Source of the DNA: Thermoplasmata archaeon
Lineage (GTDB): Archaea; Thermoplasmatota; Thermoplasmata; Thermoplasmatales; Thermoplasmataceae
DNA length: 13,737 nt
Direction of reading: 5' to 3'
Assembly: GCA_021799315.1 (NCBI GenBank)
Contig: JAJZAR010000034.1
Coordinates: 1-13,737 of the forward strand
This document shows, piece after piece, positions 1 through 6,966 of this stretch (positions within the stretch are counted from its first letter, which is position 1; the number at the start of each line of letters is the position of its first letter). The notes under the pieces were generated by a model. That model was not told the DNA's origin and searched no databases. It saw only the letters and a program-made list of their open reading frames with translations. A program made the position numbers and the translations under genes.

Positions 1-1074
1 TATATTAGCTGAAATAACAAAGGCCGGAATGATCATTACAATCATCAGTGCATAGGAAGCCGATACATAGTTTGACCCTGCTATAAAATAAAGAATTGAA
101 CTTGAAAGGGAGGCAATGCCCAGTGCGGAAGGTATATAGATGAACGACAGGAGAAGTGTAGATGACTCAACACCGCCCCGAATAGCATCTCTGTCCCCAC
201 GACCAAAGAATGCTGAGAATTTTGGAAGCGTAATATTGTTGAATGGAATGGCAATAAAGGATATTCCTGAGAATATAAGAAGGGCAAAATTATAGATTCC
301 AAGAGATGAAGTGTCCATTAGGTAAGCCACAACAAATCTATCGGTGTATGAAGCCCCATATGATATAAGTGATGAAAGAACAATTGGCAATGAATATATG
401 AAAATGCTTCTGCTCCCCATGCGTCTTTTCTCCATTTCCCTACGACCCTTCAGGGTAATGAGGAACAGGTATGCCATATCCACGAGGATGCCGGCTGCCA
501 TGCCTATGATCCATCCAAATATTATTGTGTATAAAGAACGATCAAAGAAAGCAAATGCCAGTGCACCAAAGTAATACATAACCCATATGGTGACGGATAT
601 TATGGCAGACGCTTTGAACCGTTGAAATCCTATGACTGCACCATTTAGAATGGAGAAAAGGATGTTGCCCACTAAAACAATAGCAAGCAATTTGATCATA
701 TTTGTTTCTGAAGAACTGTGAAAGAAGAGAAAGGAAATTTCTGAGCTTAAGCCAAAAACTACTGTAAACCCCAGAATAGAAATACCGATTCCAAGAGATA
801 GAATTCGTAATAATATGGTCCTCACAGAATAGTGCGCAGATGCTAGATTCGAAGAGATAAAATGGGTGGCTGCTGTATTCAAACCGACACTGAAAACTAT
901 GGAAAAAAGGCCGATTATTGCAATGAAGAGAGCAATACTGCCCATATCGCTGGTGTTGAAAATGCGTGCTGCTGCAATGTAGAAAATGGACCCAGAAGCC
1001 ATCTGAACGCCATTGCCGAGGAATTGGTATATTGCACTGATGCCAACATACTCCTTTTCCACGGACAATTCCAT
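1..1074 (-). CDS. Polysaccharide/oligosaccharide flippase-like membrane protein (Wzx/MATE-like), 3' end cut by window edge
   Basis: A continuous 358-codon frame runs from an ATG at 1074 to the left edge with no stop, so the C-terminus is missing. The protein is strongly hydrophobic, with about ten membrane helices visible, for example near residues 27-62, 90-110, 127-150, 157-178, 182-207, 226-250 and 258-280. The N-terminal stretch with AARIFNTSDMGSIALF and the later SYTDRFVVAYLMDTSSLGIY fit the Wzx/polysaccharide-transport family, where a short motif around a loop Asp-Arg/Lys precedes a Gly-Ile-Tyr helix start. Family members flip lipid-linked glycans across the membrane, which would suit glycoprotein or glycolipid assembly in a wall-less archaeon; the substrate cannot be read from sequence. 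The start is supported by an in-frame TAA a few codons upstream and a TATA box 26 bases ahead, implying a leaderless mRNA. It lies 38 bases downstream of the acyl-CoA ligase but has its own promoter. Confidence 0.8.
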   Translation of the reverse strand, partial: MELSVEKEYVGISAIYQFLGNGVQMASGSIFYIAAARIFNTSDMGSIALFIAIIGLFSIVFSVGLNTAATHFISSNLASAHYSVRTILLRILSLGIGISILGFTVVFGLSSEISFLFFHSSSETNMIKLLAIVLVGNILFSILNGAVIGFQRFKASAIISVTIWVMYYFGALAFAFFDRSLYTIIFGWIIGMAAGILVDMAYLFLITLKGRREMEKRRMGSRSIFIYSLPIVLSSLISYGASYTDRFVVAYLMDTSSLGIYNFALLIFSGISFIAIPFNNITLPKFSAFFGRGDRDAIRGGVESSTLLLSFIYIPSALGIASLSSSILYFIAGSNYVSASYALMIVMIIPAFVISANI

Positions 1075-1095
1075 ATAAACCTCAATTCCAAGACA

Positions 1096-1107
1096 TTATA
1101 AAATATA
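1096..1107 (-). promoter_or_regulatory. TATA box for the flippase-like gene
   Basis: On the minus strand this reads TATATTTTATAA. Its centre is about 26 bases upstream of the ATG at 1074, the spacing expected when transcription starts at the start codon (leaderless mRNA). It lies immediately after the stop codon of the acyl-CoA ligase gene, so the flippase can be transcribed independently of it. Confidence 0.6.
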
Positions 1108-1112
1108 TTCCA

Positions 1113-2822
1113 TCAGTCCCTAGTCGAATATTCATCTCTCAACTCCTTTTTTAGCACCTTGCCCACAATACTTTTTGGGAGCGAAGTTCTGAACTTAACG
1201 ATTTTAGGGACCTTATAAACTGCGAGCTTTTCTTTACAAAACGCCTTGACCTCTTTTTCGGTTACAGATGAGCCGACTTTGGGAACGATAACAGCTAGAA
1301 CAGTTTCTCCCCTATGGGGATCAGGAACTCCAATTACGGCAACCTCCTCTACGTTTTCCATGGTGAGTATCAGTTCCTCAATTTCACGAGGGTAAATATT
1401 GTAACCACCAGCAATAATCAGATCTTTGATTCTGTCAACGATATGAATGTAGCCATCCTCATCCATGAACCCAACATCTCCGCTATGTAACCAGCCGTTA
1501 TTCAAAGCAATTGCTGTTTCCGCTGGATTATTATAATACCCCTTCATAACTTGAGGGCCTCTCACAACTAGTTCTCCCGGTGATCCATCTGGAAGGAGAG
1601 TCTTTCTATCATCCCTATCTACAAACCTGACTTCCGTATTTGGCAATGGAAAACCAACCGTACCAGGCCTCCTCGCTGAAGAGGCGATTGGCGTCGCGGA
1701 GACAACGGGAGAGGATTCAGTTAGGCCGTAACCTTCTATAATTGTTCCATGAGTCATGGATGTGAATTCTTTTTCCAACTCCATGGGAAGTGGGGCTGCT
1801 CCTGAAAGAAGCATGGCTAAGTTTCCTGCCTTAGAAACCTTTAACTTCCCAGAATGCAAAATTGCATGATACATTGTTGGAATACCTGGAAAAGTAATGT
1901 CTGTCCCACGATCTAAAGCTTTTATAACAACACCAAGATCTCTAGGGTCCGGTACCATGATGATCATCCTACCAATTAATACCGGGAGAAGCAAAGCGGT
2001 CATCATACCATACACATGGAAATAGGGGATTGCCGCAAGATATGATCCCCTCTCCAAAATTTCTGCAGGTACCCATTCTTTCAACTGATATGCATTGGAG
2101 ACCAGATTCTTGTGAGTCAAAAGTGCACCCTTGGGAATTCCAGTTGTTCCACCAGTATACTGTATAAGGAAAACATCGTTTTCAGGATCCAGTGATGGAA
2201 TCTCTGGCACTTTCCCATAATCTTTTTTTGGATTAAATGTTGAAATCCTGTTGTCAGTCTTAATCTCTGCCGGCACATGTCTTCTTGTGGCAGTCATTGG
2301 ATAGAGCATACCCTTTATGGAGGGTAAAAAATCCTCAATTCTGAATATGAAAATTTTAGAAAGAATGTTTGCGTCTATACTTGTAAGTTTAGAATAAAAT
2401 TCAGGTGTAGTAATTATAAATTGTACCTGAGCATCTCTTATTTCGTCTACAATTTCCTTTGGTGTATACAGTGGATTAAGCTGCACTATTACGCCACCTA
2501 ATCTCGCCATAGCGAAGAAGTTGATTGCATATATTGGAGAATTTGGTACCATCAGAGCGACTCTGACTCCCTTTTTGACGCCGTTCAGGTCAAGGAAGGA
2601 TGCAACATTATCAATAATTTTAACTAATTCTCCATAGGTATATTTCTTTCCAAGGAAATCTATCCCAGTAGAATTGAATTTTTTCTTTGAAGTTTCCTTA
2701 AAAATATCATACACTGAAATTGCAGGAATTTCTATCTTTCGTCTAACATGTTTGGGGTAAGAATTAGCCCAGATCTGTTCAGCTCTCGATTCTGCTTGAT
2801 TGTCGACAGGCATTTGGTTCAC
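1113..2822 (-). CDS. Long-chain fatty-acid--CoA ligase (AMP-forming acyl-CoA synthetase)
   Basis: This 569-aa protein has the full set of ANL-superfamily motifs: the ATP/AMP loop YTGGTTGIPKG at residues 222-232, EGYGLTE at 363-369, GWLHSGD at 443-449, the hinge region DRIKDLI at 463-469, and the catalytic lysine in SIVGKVLKKELR (K555). Length and motif order match the FadD-type long/medium-chain acyl-CoA ligases, which activate a carboxylic acid as an acyl-adenylate and transfer it to CoA in the cytosol. The chain length of the substrate is not readable. The outermost start is GTG at 2822; an in-frame ATG at 2813 would remove only three residues. A TATA-like AAATTATT around 2851-2859 favours transcription starting near the GTG, with no Shine-Dalgarno. 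No beta-oxidation genes are adjacent, so the pathway (lipid breakdown or acid detoxification) is open. Confidence 0.92.
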   Translation of the reverse strand: MNQMPVDNQAESRAEQIWANSYPKHVRRKIEIPAISVYDIFKETSKKKFNSTGIDFLGKKYTYGELVKIIDNVASFLDLNGVKKGVRVALMVPNSPIYAINFFAMARLGGVIVQLNPLYTPKEIVDEIRDAQVQFIITTPEFYSKLTSIDANILSKIFIFRIEDFLPSIKGMLYPMTATRRHVPAEIKTDNRISTFNPKKDYGKVPEIPSLDPENDVFLIQYTGGTTGIPKGALLTHKNLVSNAYQLKEWVPAEILERGSYLAAIPYFHVYGMMTALLLPVLIGRMIIMVPDPRDLGVVIKALDRGTDITFPGIPTMYHAILHSGKLKVSKAGNLAMLLSGAAPLPMELEKEFTSMTHGTIIEGYGLTESSPVVSATPIASSARRPGTVGFPLPNTEVRFVDRDDRKTLLPDGSPGELVVRGPQVMKGYYNNPAETAIALNNGWLHSGDVGFMDEDGYIHIVDRIKDLIIAGGYNIYPREIEELILTMENVEEVAVIGVPDPHRGETVLAVIVPKVGSSVTEKEVKAFCKEKLAVYKVPKIVKFRTSLPKSIVGKVLKKELRDEYSTRD

Positions 2823-2849
2823 AATTTATGTGGAAGTAGTATGAAAGTG

Positions 2850-2860
2850 AAATAATTTAC
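2850..2860 (-). promoter_or_regulatory. Possible TATA box for the acyl-CoA ligase gene
   Basis: On the minus strand this reads GTAAATTATTT. Its centre is about 33 bases before the GTG at 2822 and 42 before the ATG at 2813, which would give a short leader. It is AT-rich but not a strong match, in an AT-rich setting. Confidence 0.35.
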
Positions 2861-3097
2861 TGATAAACATCGATCTTTTAATACCAAAAAGTAAAATCTA
2901 TTGGATATAACGCAGCTTATTATATGATTGAACGCACGCAGGAATAAATATGTAGAAAACATTTACTTAGCATTATCCAAGTAGGTGGAATCCTGCCTGA
3001 ACTAGGTTACTTACCCATTTTGTCTTATTACATTCTCTTTAACACATTGAAGTTAGTTTGATCTGTCGGTAATTGAAGGCTGTTTTTCTATGAACAT

Positions 3098-3118
3098 CTT
3101 ATCCTCATCAAAGATAAG
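3098..3118. repeat. Inverted repeat/hairpin with 6-bp stem
   Basis: CTTATC at 3098-3103 and GATAAG at 3113-3118 are perfect inverted copies around a 9-base loop; a T-G wobble could extend the stem by one. No T-run follows directly, so it is not an obvious terminator. It may be a protein-binding site, or chance in AT-rich DNA. Confidence 0.35.
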
Positions 3119-3163
3119 GAAACCCTAATAAATATCAAATTTTTCAAACTATTTCATAGTTAA

Positions 3164-3183
3164 TAGTAAATTTCTAGTAAATT
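3164..3183. repeat. Direct repeat TAGTAAATT x2 at 11-base period
   Basis: TAGTAAATT occurs at 3164-3172 and 3175-3183, and a partial copy TAGTTAA precedes them at 3157-3163. The 11-base spacing places the copies on the same face of the helix, as regulator half-sites often are. No regulator is identified, and low complexity is the alternative. Confidence 0.35.
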
Positions 3184-3227
3184 CATCATACGATGAGTGG
3201 TTGTATCAAGAAAGTTATCATTGTTAA

Positions 3228-3237
3228 GCGTTAACGC
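3228..3237. repeat. Perfect 10-bp palindrome GCGTTAACGC
   Basis: The sequence equals its own reverse complement over 10 bases and is GC-capped inside AT-rich DNA. It lies about 45 bases upstream of the TATA-like element at 3275-3285 and about 155 upstream of the TTG proposed as the paralog start, a reasonable place for an operator or activator site. No cognate regulator is visible in the window. Confidence 0.35.
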
Positions 3238-3350
3238 AAAAAACTTGCCAGTTATGCATCCATTCAATTGACCGAAAATATAACGAATATCCGTCATCGG
3301 TGCTGAAGAAAAATAAATATAATATCATCAATTATTGTATTACCAAAAGG

Positions 3351-3359
3351 AATAATTTA
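3351..3359 (+). promoter_or_regulatory. Possible TATA box for paralog A
   Basis: AATAATTTA is centred about 29 bases before the TTG at 3384. A weak GAGG lies at 3371-3374, 9 bases before that codon. Another TATA-like element at 3275-3285 would instead give a leader of roughly 80 bases, so the promoter is not settled. Confidence 0.35.
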
Positions 3360-3383
3360 CAAAATTCAGAGAGGAAATTTAAA

Positions 3384-4964
3384 TTGCAGAGTTTAAAAGA
3401 AATATATAATACAATTAAGTCTAAATCTACGAGGAGAACTATAATATCCATGGCACTGGTTTGCACATTAATTTTTCCGGCAGTGTTAGTTGAAAACTAC
3501 GAACTTCCAAGAAGCAACGAGAATTTATTCTTTTTGGGATGCAAATCCAGCCCCGTTCAGTCCTCAAAAAATATATCTGATAATTATTCATGGCAGTATA
3601 TTCTCTTAAACCATAGAGTCCAGCCCGTTGCAAACACATCTGTCTATATCCGTGCATGCGCTGAGTGGTGTTTCACAGATCCCAATGGGATTCTCACACA
3701 TGAACCACTTCTAATCTCTACGAAAACCAATGGCTTCGGAGGGTTGAATATTTCTTCAGCATATTTGATTTCAGTCGTCCAATCTTTCATGGGAATAAAA
3801 CCCCACGAAATAATAGATTTTATTCTCATAAATTATTCTATCCCGAAAAGTGCTCTTGAAGGCACTGCTGCCCCTAAATATTCTTCCGTTGACCTTTCCT
3901 GCACAGATATTCATGATGGGGGTGGAAATGAAACCAGAATATATTTTGGTAAAATTCCATCAAGATTAGTTGGATATTATGGATTAAGCCCCATATTCAT
4001 AGAATGCGGCAATCTGAATACCACATTCCCGGTTAATATTTCATACAAACTTTATAACCCACAAAACCCTGGAAAAAACTACACTGCAATTAATCTTACA
4101 GTTCTTCATAATCGGCAAATTTATACAGTGAATAATTACAGCCTCCTTAAAGAGTTCAATGAAGCTGATAACGTAACATTTTATTTGGGAGGACAGAATA
4201 AGTTTGGAAGCCTTTTCAGCCCTTTCAGTGAGCTTCCATCAGGCATTTCCAGAATTACATTCACTTCCTCATTTGGACTTCTTATTACTAACATGACATT
4301 TCTGATTGCGTTAGGTATGGTACTGATTATTTACACTCCAATGTTCAATATTAACATACATAGACGGTACCTTAATCTCCCAGAAAAAAGGACAAAAACC
4401 ATACTTGTTCAGCTTTCCTCTTCTCTAATTTTTTCAGCTTCATTTTCAGGAATTGCTCTTGGGGCATCATTTATCACTGCATTTTTTATTCTCCACATCA
4501 CACTGAGCCCACTTGCAATCCTTTTCACCTTTGCCACAATTGAAGGTGCGATATTTGTCCTTTCCTCCATATACACACTTATCTTTTCATATTTCCCAGG
4601 AAGATACAACATCAGAAATTCACTAACCATTTACCTTGGGTTTATTTATTTTATGATTCCACTTCTTGGTTCAACTCAAATTAATGCCCAACGCTTCACA
4701 TCGAAGTACACTACAATCAATTTGTTTTTTCTATTTAAGCCTGTGCTCGATAATATTAGAACATACAACATCGTAACAAGTCTTATCCCTCTCCTCAGCG
4801 TCGAAAACCTTAACGATTATCTTTTGAGGATCCCCTTTCCAGGAGTAGTTATGTATAATCATTTAAATCTATTTGATCTCACGCCGATTTTACTCATACC
4901 AGCCATCCTTGGTTTTTCAGCTTTGTTCATTTATCTTGGCATAAGAAAATTTAATAAAATTTAA
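3384..4964 (+). CDS. Large glycosylated-type membrane protein, ABC-2 permease-like, paralog A
   Basis: I do not recognise a named family member. From the TTG at 3384 the protein is 526 aa. It has one membrane helix near 18-36, an extracytoplasmic domain of about 37-297 with about a dozen N-X-S/T sequons and five cysteines, a helix near 298-320, the basic cytoplasmic segment RRYLNLPEKRTKTILVQ, then helices near 345-370, 377-401 and 412-430, a second outside loop, and a last helix near 501-520 ending in RKFNKI. One helix, a large loop, a LP-x-x-R segment and a helix block is the layout of ABC-2-type permeases; that assignment is inference. The TTG start is chosen because it aligns residue for residue with the TTG start of the next gene (paralog B, 5102). 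A GTG at 3300 would add 28 residues absent from paralog B. No ATPase gene is adjacent. Confidence 0.7.
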   Translation: MQSLKEIYNTIKSKSTRRTIISMALVCTLIFPAVLVENYELPRSNENLFFLGCKSSPVQSSKNISDNYSWQYILLNHRVQPVANTSVYIRACAEWCFTDPNGILTHEPLLISTKTNGFGGLNISSAYLISVVQSFMGIKPHEIIDFILINYSIPKSALEGTAAPKYSSVDLSCTDIHDGGGNETRIYFGKIPSRLVGYYGLSPIFIECGNLNTTFPVNISYKLYNPQNPGKNYTAINLTVLHNRQIYTVNNYSLLKEFNEADNVTFYLGGQNKFGSLFSPFSELPSGISRITFTSSFGLLITNMTFLIALGMVLIIYTPMFNINIHRRYLNLPEKRTKTILVQLSSSLIFSASFSGIALGASFITAFFILHITLSPLAILFTFATIEGAIFVLSSIYTLIFSYFPGRYNIRNSLTIYLGFIYFMIPLLGSTQINAQRFTSKYTTINLFFLFKPVLDNIRTYNIVTSLIPLLSVENLNDYLLRIPFPGVVMYNHLNLFDLTPILLIPAILGFSALFIYLGIRKFNKI

Positions 4965-5101
4965 AAAGCAATAGGTTTTCTATTATATTTATAACGTAGA
5001 AGAATGCTTTCACGTTGCCATAAGGAAAAAATAATTAAGTTGTTATTAGTTCTCTAGACGTAGCAAAATCAACCAATAAAAATTTAAAGAGCGAAAACAA
5101 A
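4965..5101 (+). promoter_or_regulatory. Gap between paralogs: weak hairpin and possible TATA box for paralog B
   Basis: Just after the paralog A stop, AATAG at 4970-4974 and CTATT at 4980-4984 form a 5-bp hairpin with a GTTTT loop, a weak terminator candidate. Nearer paralog B, AATAAAAATTTAAAG at 5075-5089 is centred 20-25 bases before the TTG at 5102 and can serve as its TATA box. The two genes may therefore be transcribed separately, though read-through is not excluded. Confidence 0.35.
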
Positions 5102-6703
5102 TTGAAGATCAAAAGGGAAGTGTGGAATATCATCAGGTATAAGCTAAGAAAAAGATCAGCCGTAGCTTTGGCCCTAATTTGTATACTTATCCTTCCAACT
5201 GTTTATCTGGAAAATACAGAAATGCCTACAAGTAATGAGAATGTATTTTATCTTGGAATGATGAATTCCTCCAGCAAAGACTTTACGCTCATTAATAATA
5301 GCTCAAACTATGTTTCACAACGATTTCTACTACTTAATCACGAGGCCAAGCCCATTGCAAATGTAAATGTTTCTATGCATGATAATGTTCGTTTGTGTCA
5401 GAAAACACGTGTAGGAAATCATACAGACATCTATGTTTATTTTACTCATGTAGAGGTAACTTCTGAAACCAACAGTTTTGGCTTTATTAATGTTACATCT
5501 GCCAACTTTAATTCGTCTATCACGTCACAAACGAAATTAAGAAATACTTCAGCACAGATTCTCGGGGTTTCCAGTTATTCCGTTTCAATGAATGCTTTAG
5601 AAGGCGGTGTTCCACAAAAATATTACCAGTTTCATTTTTCCTCGACTACTTTCAAAAGGAAAGATGGAAACATAACAACGGTTTACTTCTCTGCAATTCC
5701 CTTTTCTACTTTAGGGTATTACGGAAGAACTCCGGTAGTATTAATTTGTAACGGTGGGAACCCTTCCAATATTTTTAACATTTCTTATAAGCTCTGGAAT
5801 CCTCAGAATAAAGGTACGGTTTATAGATTGGTAAACCTGACAGGATTACGGAACCATCAGTTATATCTTGTTAGAAATTTATCTTTGCTTAAGGAGTTCA
5901 ATGAGGCTGACAATGTAACATTTTATGGACCAGGGAATGAGTCTATAGGAAATCTTTTCCATCCTTTGGCAGATCCCCTTTATTTTTTAGATAATATCAC
6001 ATCCTCTGGATCACAGTTTCCAGCCGCGTATTTAGCTCTCCTTGTTGGATTTCTTATGGTTCTTCTTATTTACACTCCAATGTTCGATAATAATGCGTAC
6101 AAACGTTATCTTTCTCTCCCAGAAAAAAGGGCAAGGACTATTCTTATTCAGATTGCCTCTACGTTAGTCCTTTCATCAATGTTGGCAGGGATTGCTTTTG
6201 GCATTTCATTCATTCTTTTCGTTTTCCTATTTCACGTTGCACTCTCCCTAAATGCTTTGATTTTCACTTATGCACTTATTGAAATAACGATTTTTGTTTT
6301 TTCATCAATATTTACAATGCTAAATGGTTATTTACCCGGAAGAAGTAGAACTACCACATTAACGGCAATTTCACTTATGATTGTTGCCTTTTTAAATTAC
6401 ACTATCTCATTGAATTCACTAATTAGTTTATCACAACCTGCACATATTAAAATATTAAACCGAACCTTCCTATTTCAGCCTGTGCTAGAAAACATCAGGA
6501 GTTACAATATATTAACAAGCATTTTGCCTATTATTAGTGTAGAGCAATTGAACAATTATTTATTGAAATTCCCATTTGCACAAATTTACATGTATAATCA
6601 TCTAAATCTCATCGATCTTTCACCAATTATTTCTATTGCAAGCATTCTTGTGTTTTCAGCCGTCTTTATCTATTTGGGAATCCGGAAATTAAAAAGGATT
6701 TAA
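5102..6703 (+). CDS. Large glycosylated-type membrane protein, ABC-2 permease-like, paralog B
   Basis: This 533-aa protein is a tandem duplicate of the preceding gene, similar end to end and strongest from residue 264 (KEFNEADNVTFY) onward. It has an N-terminal helix near 19-36; an extracytoplasmic domain of about 37-305 with about 14 N-X-S/T sequons; a helix near 307-328; the cytoplasmic segment KRYLSLPEKRARTILIQ (334-350); helices near 351-380, 384-407 and 418-441; an outer loop with LENIRSYNILTS; and a final helix near 507-527 before RKLKRI. Sequons shared in position with paralog A include NISYK, NLT, NVTFY and the one before LLKEF. Only two cysteines lie in the outer domain (residues 99 and 216) against five in A. 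The start is TTG, with a TATA-like run 20-25 bases upstream. Function is unknown; an exporter or assembly permease of ABC-2 fold is my best inference. Confidence 0.75.
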   Translation: MKIKREVWNIIRYKLRKRSAVALALICILILPTVYLENTEMPTSNENVFYLGMMNSSSKDFTLINNSSNYVSQRFLLLNHEAKPIANVNVSMHDNVRLCQKTRVGNHTDIYVYFTHVEVTSETNSFGFINVTSANFNSSITSQTKLRNTSAQILGVSSYSVSMNALEGGVPQKYYQFHFSSTTFKRKDGNITTVYFSAIPFSTLGYYGRTPVVLICNGGNPSNIFNISYKLWNPQNKGTVYRLVNLTGLRNHQLYLVRNLSLLKEFNEADNVTFYGPGNESIGNLFHPLADPLYFLDNITSSGSQFPAAYLALLVGFLMVLLIYTPMFDNNAYKRYLSLPEKRARTILIQIASTLVLSSMLAGIAFGISFILFVFLFHVALSLNALIFTYALIEITIFVFSSIFTMLNGYLPGRSRTTTLTAISLMIVAFLNYTISLNSLISLSQPAHIKILNRTFLFQPVLENIRSYNILTSILPIISVEQLNNYLLKFPFAQIYMYNHLNLIDLSPIISIASILVFSAVFIYLGIRKLKRI

Positions 6704-6744
6704 ATCATTCTACTGTCATATTATCAAGATCATAAATTCGGTGT

Positions 6745-6757
6745 AAAAAACTTTTTT
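6745..6757. terminator. Bidirectional oligo-A/oligo-T terminator between convergent genes
   Basis: AAAAAA at 6745-6750, one C, then TTTTTT at 6752-6757 gives a T-run on both strands, which is how archaeal RNA polymerase usually terminates. It lies 42 bases after the paralog B stop on the plus strand and about 85 bases past the tRNA-Thr 3' end on the minus strand. A second minus-strand T6 (6772-6777) is nearer the tRNA. Confidence 0.5.
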
Positions 6758-6841
6758 CCATGAAGAGACCTAAAAAAGTGGAAACCAGTATCTGCCAAAT
6801 TGCAATAAAATTTACCATATATTATGTTGGTAATTCCGCAA

Positions 6842-6915
6842 AGCCGCCGACGGGATTCGATCCCGCGACCTCGTGCTTACCAAGCACGCGCTCTACCATG
6901 CTGAGCTACGACGGC
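6842..6915 (-). tRNA. tRNA-Thr (anticodon GGT)
   Basis: The minus strand folds into a full cloverleaf of 74 bases. The acceptor stem is GCCGTCG with CGGCGGC (one G-U pair), the D stem GCTC/GAGC, the anticodon stem CGTGC/GCACG around loop TTGGTAA (anticodon GGT, reading ACC/ACT), and the T stem GCGGG/CCCGT around loop ATCGAAT. The discriminator base is T and no CCA is encoded. There is no intron. Position 54 is A rather than the usual T, and the outer T-stem pair is G-U. It is read from its own TATA box upstream and lies between the metallo-hydrolase gene and the paralog B terminator. Confidence 0.95.
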
Positions 6916-6940
6916 ACTCTGATTGGCAGTGCATGATCCT

Positions 6941-6955
6941 TAATAAATCTTATAA
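6941..6955 (-). promoter_or_regulatory. TATA box for tRNA-Thr
   Basis: The minus strand reads ATTTATTA at 6948-6941, centred about 29 bases before the tRNA 5' end, with a second AT-rich palindrome CTTATAAG just upstream. It lies in the 51-base gap after the metallo-hydrolase stop codon, so the tRNA is an independent unit. Confidence 0.55.
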
Positions 6956-6966
6956 GCAAAAGCATT

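Larger units (their letters stand above)
2861..3299. other. AT-rich intergenic region with no gene recognised
   Basis: This gap separates the minus-strand acyl-CoA ligase from the plus-strand paralog pair. I see no open frame of useful length on either strand, no tRNA-like fold and no IS-like ends. It holds a hairpin (3098-3118), a direct repeat (3164-3183), a perfect 10-base palindrome (3228-3237) and a TATA-like AAAATATAACG around 3275-3285. Its length is unusual in a window where most gaps are below 150 bases, so it may hold regulatory sites, an unannotated small RNA or decayed sequence; none of these can be shown from sequence alone. Confidence 0.5.

Noticed and set aside
344..574. Short plus-strand open frame within the flippase region.
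   Set aside because: It is antisense to the long membrane-protein frame and has no promoter or recognisable motif.
3098..3118. Intrinsic terminator of the acyl-CoA ligase or an upstream gene.
   Set aside because: The hairpin has no T-run on either strand directly after it, and no gene ends nearby.
3157..3183. CRISPR-like or tandem repeat array.
   Set aside because: Only two full 9-base copies and one partial copy exist, far too short and few for a CRISPR array.
2861..6842. Integrated element next to the 3' end of tRNA-Thr, with the paralog pair as cargo.
   Set aside because: The tRNA 3' end does face the paralogs, a common attachment-site geometry, but I found no second copy of the tRNA 3' segment, no integrase and no flanking repeats.
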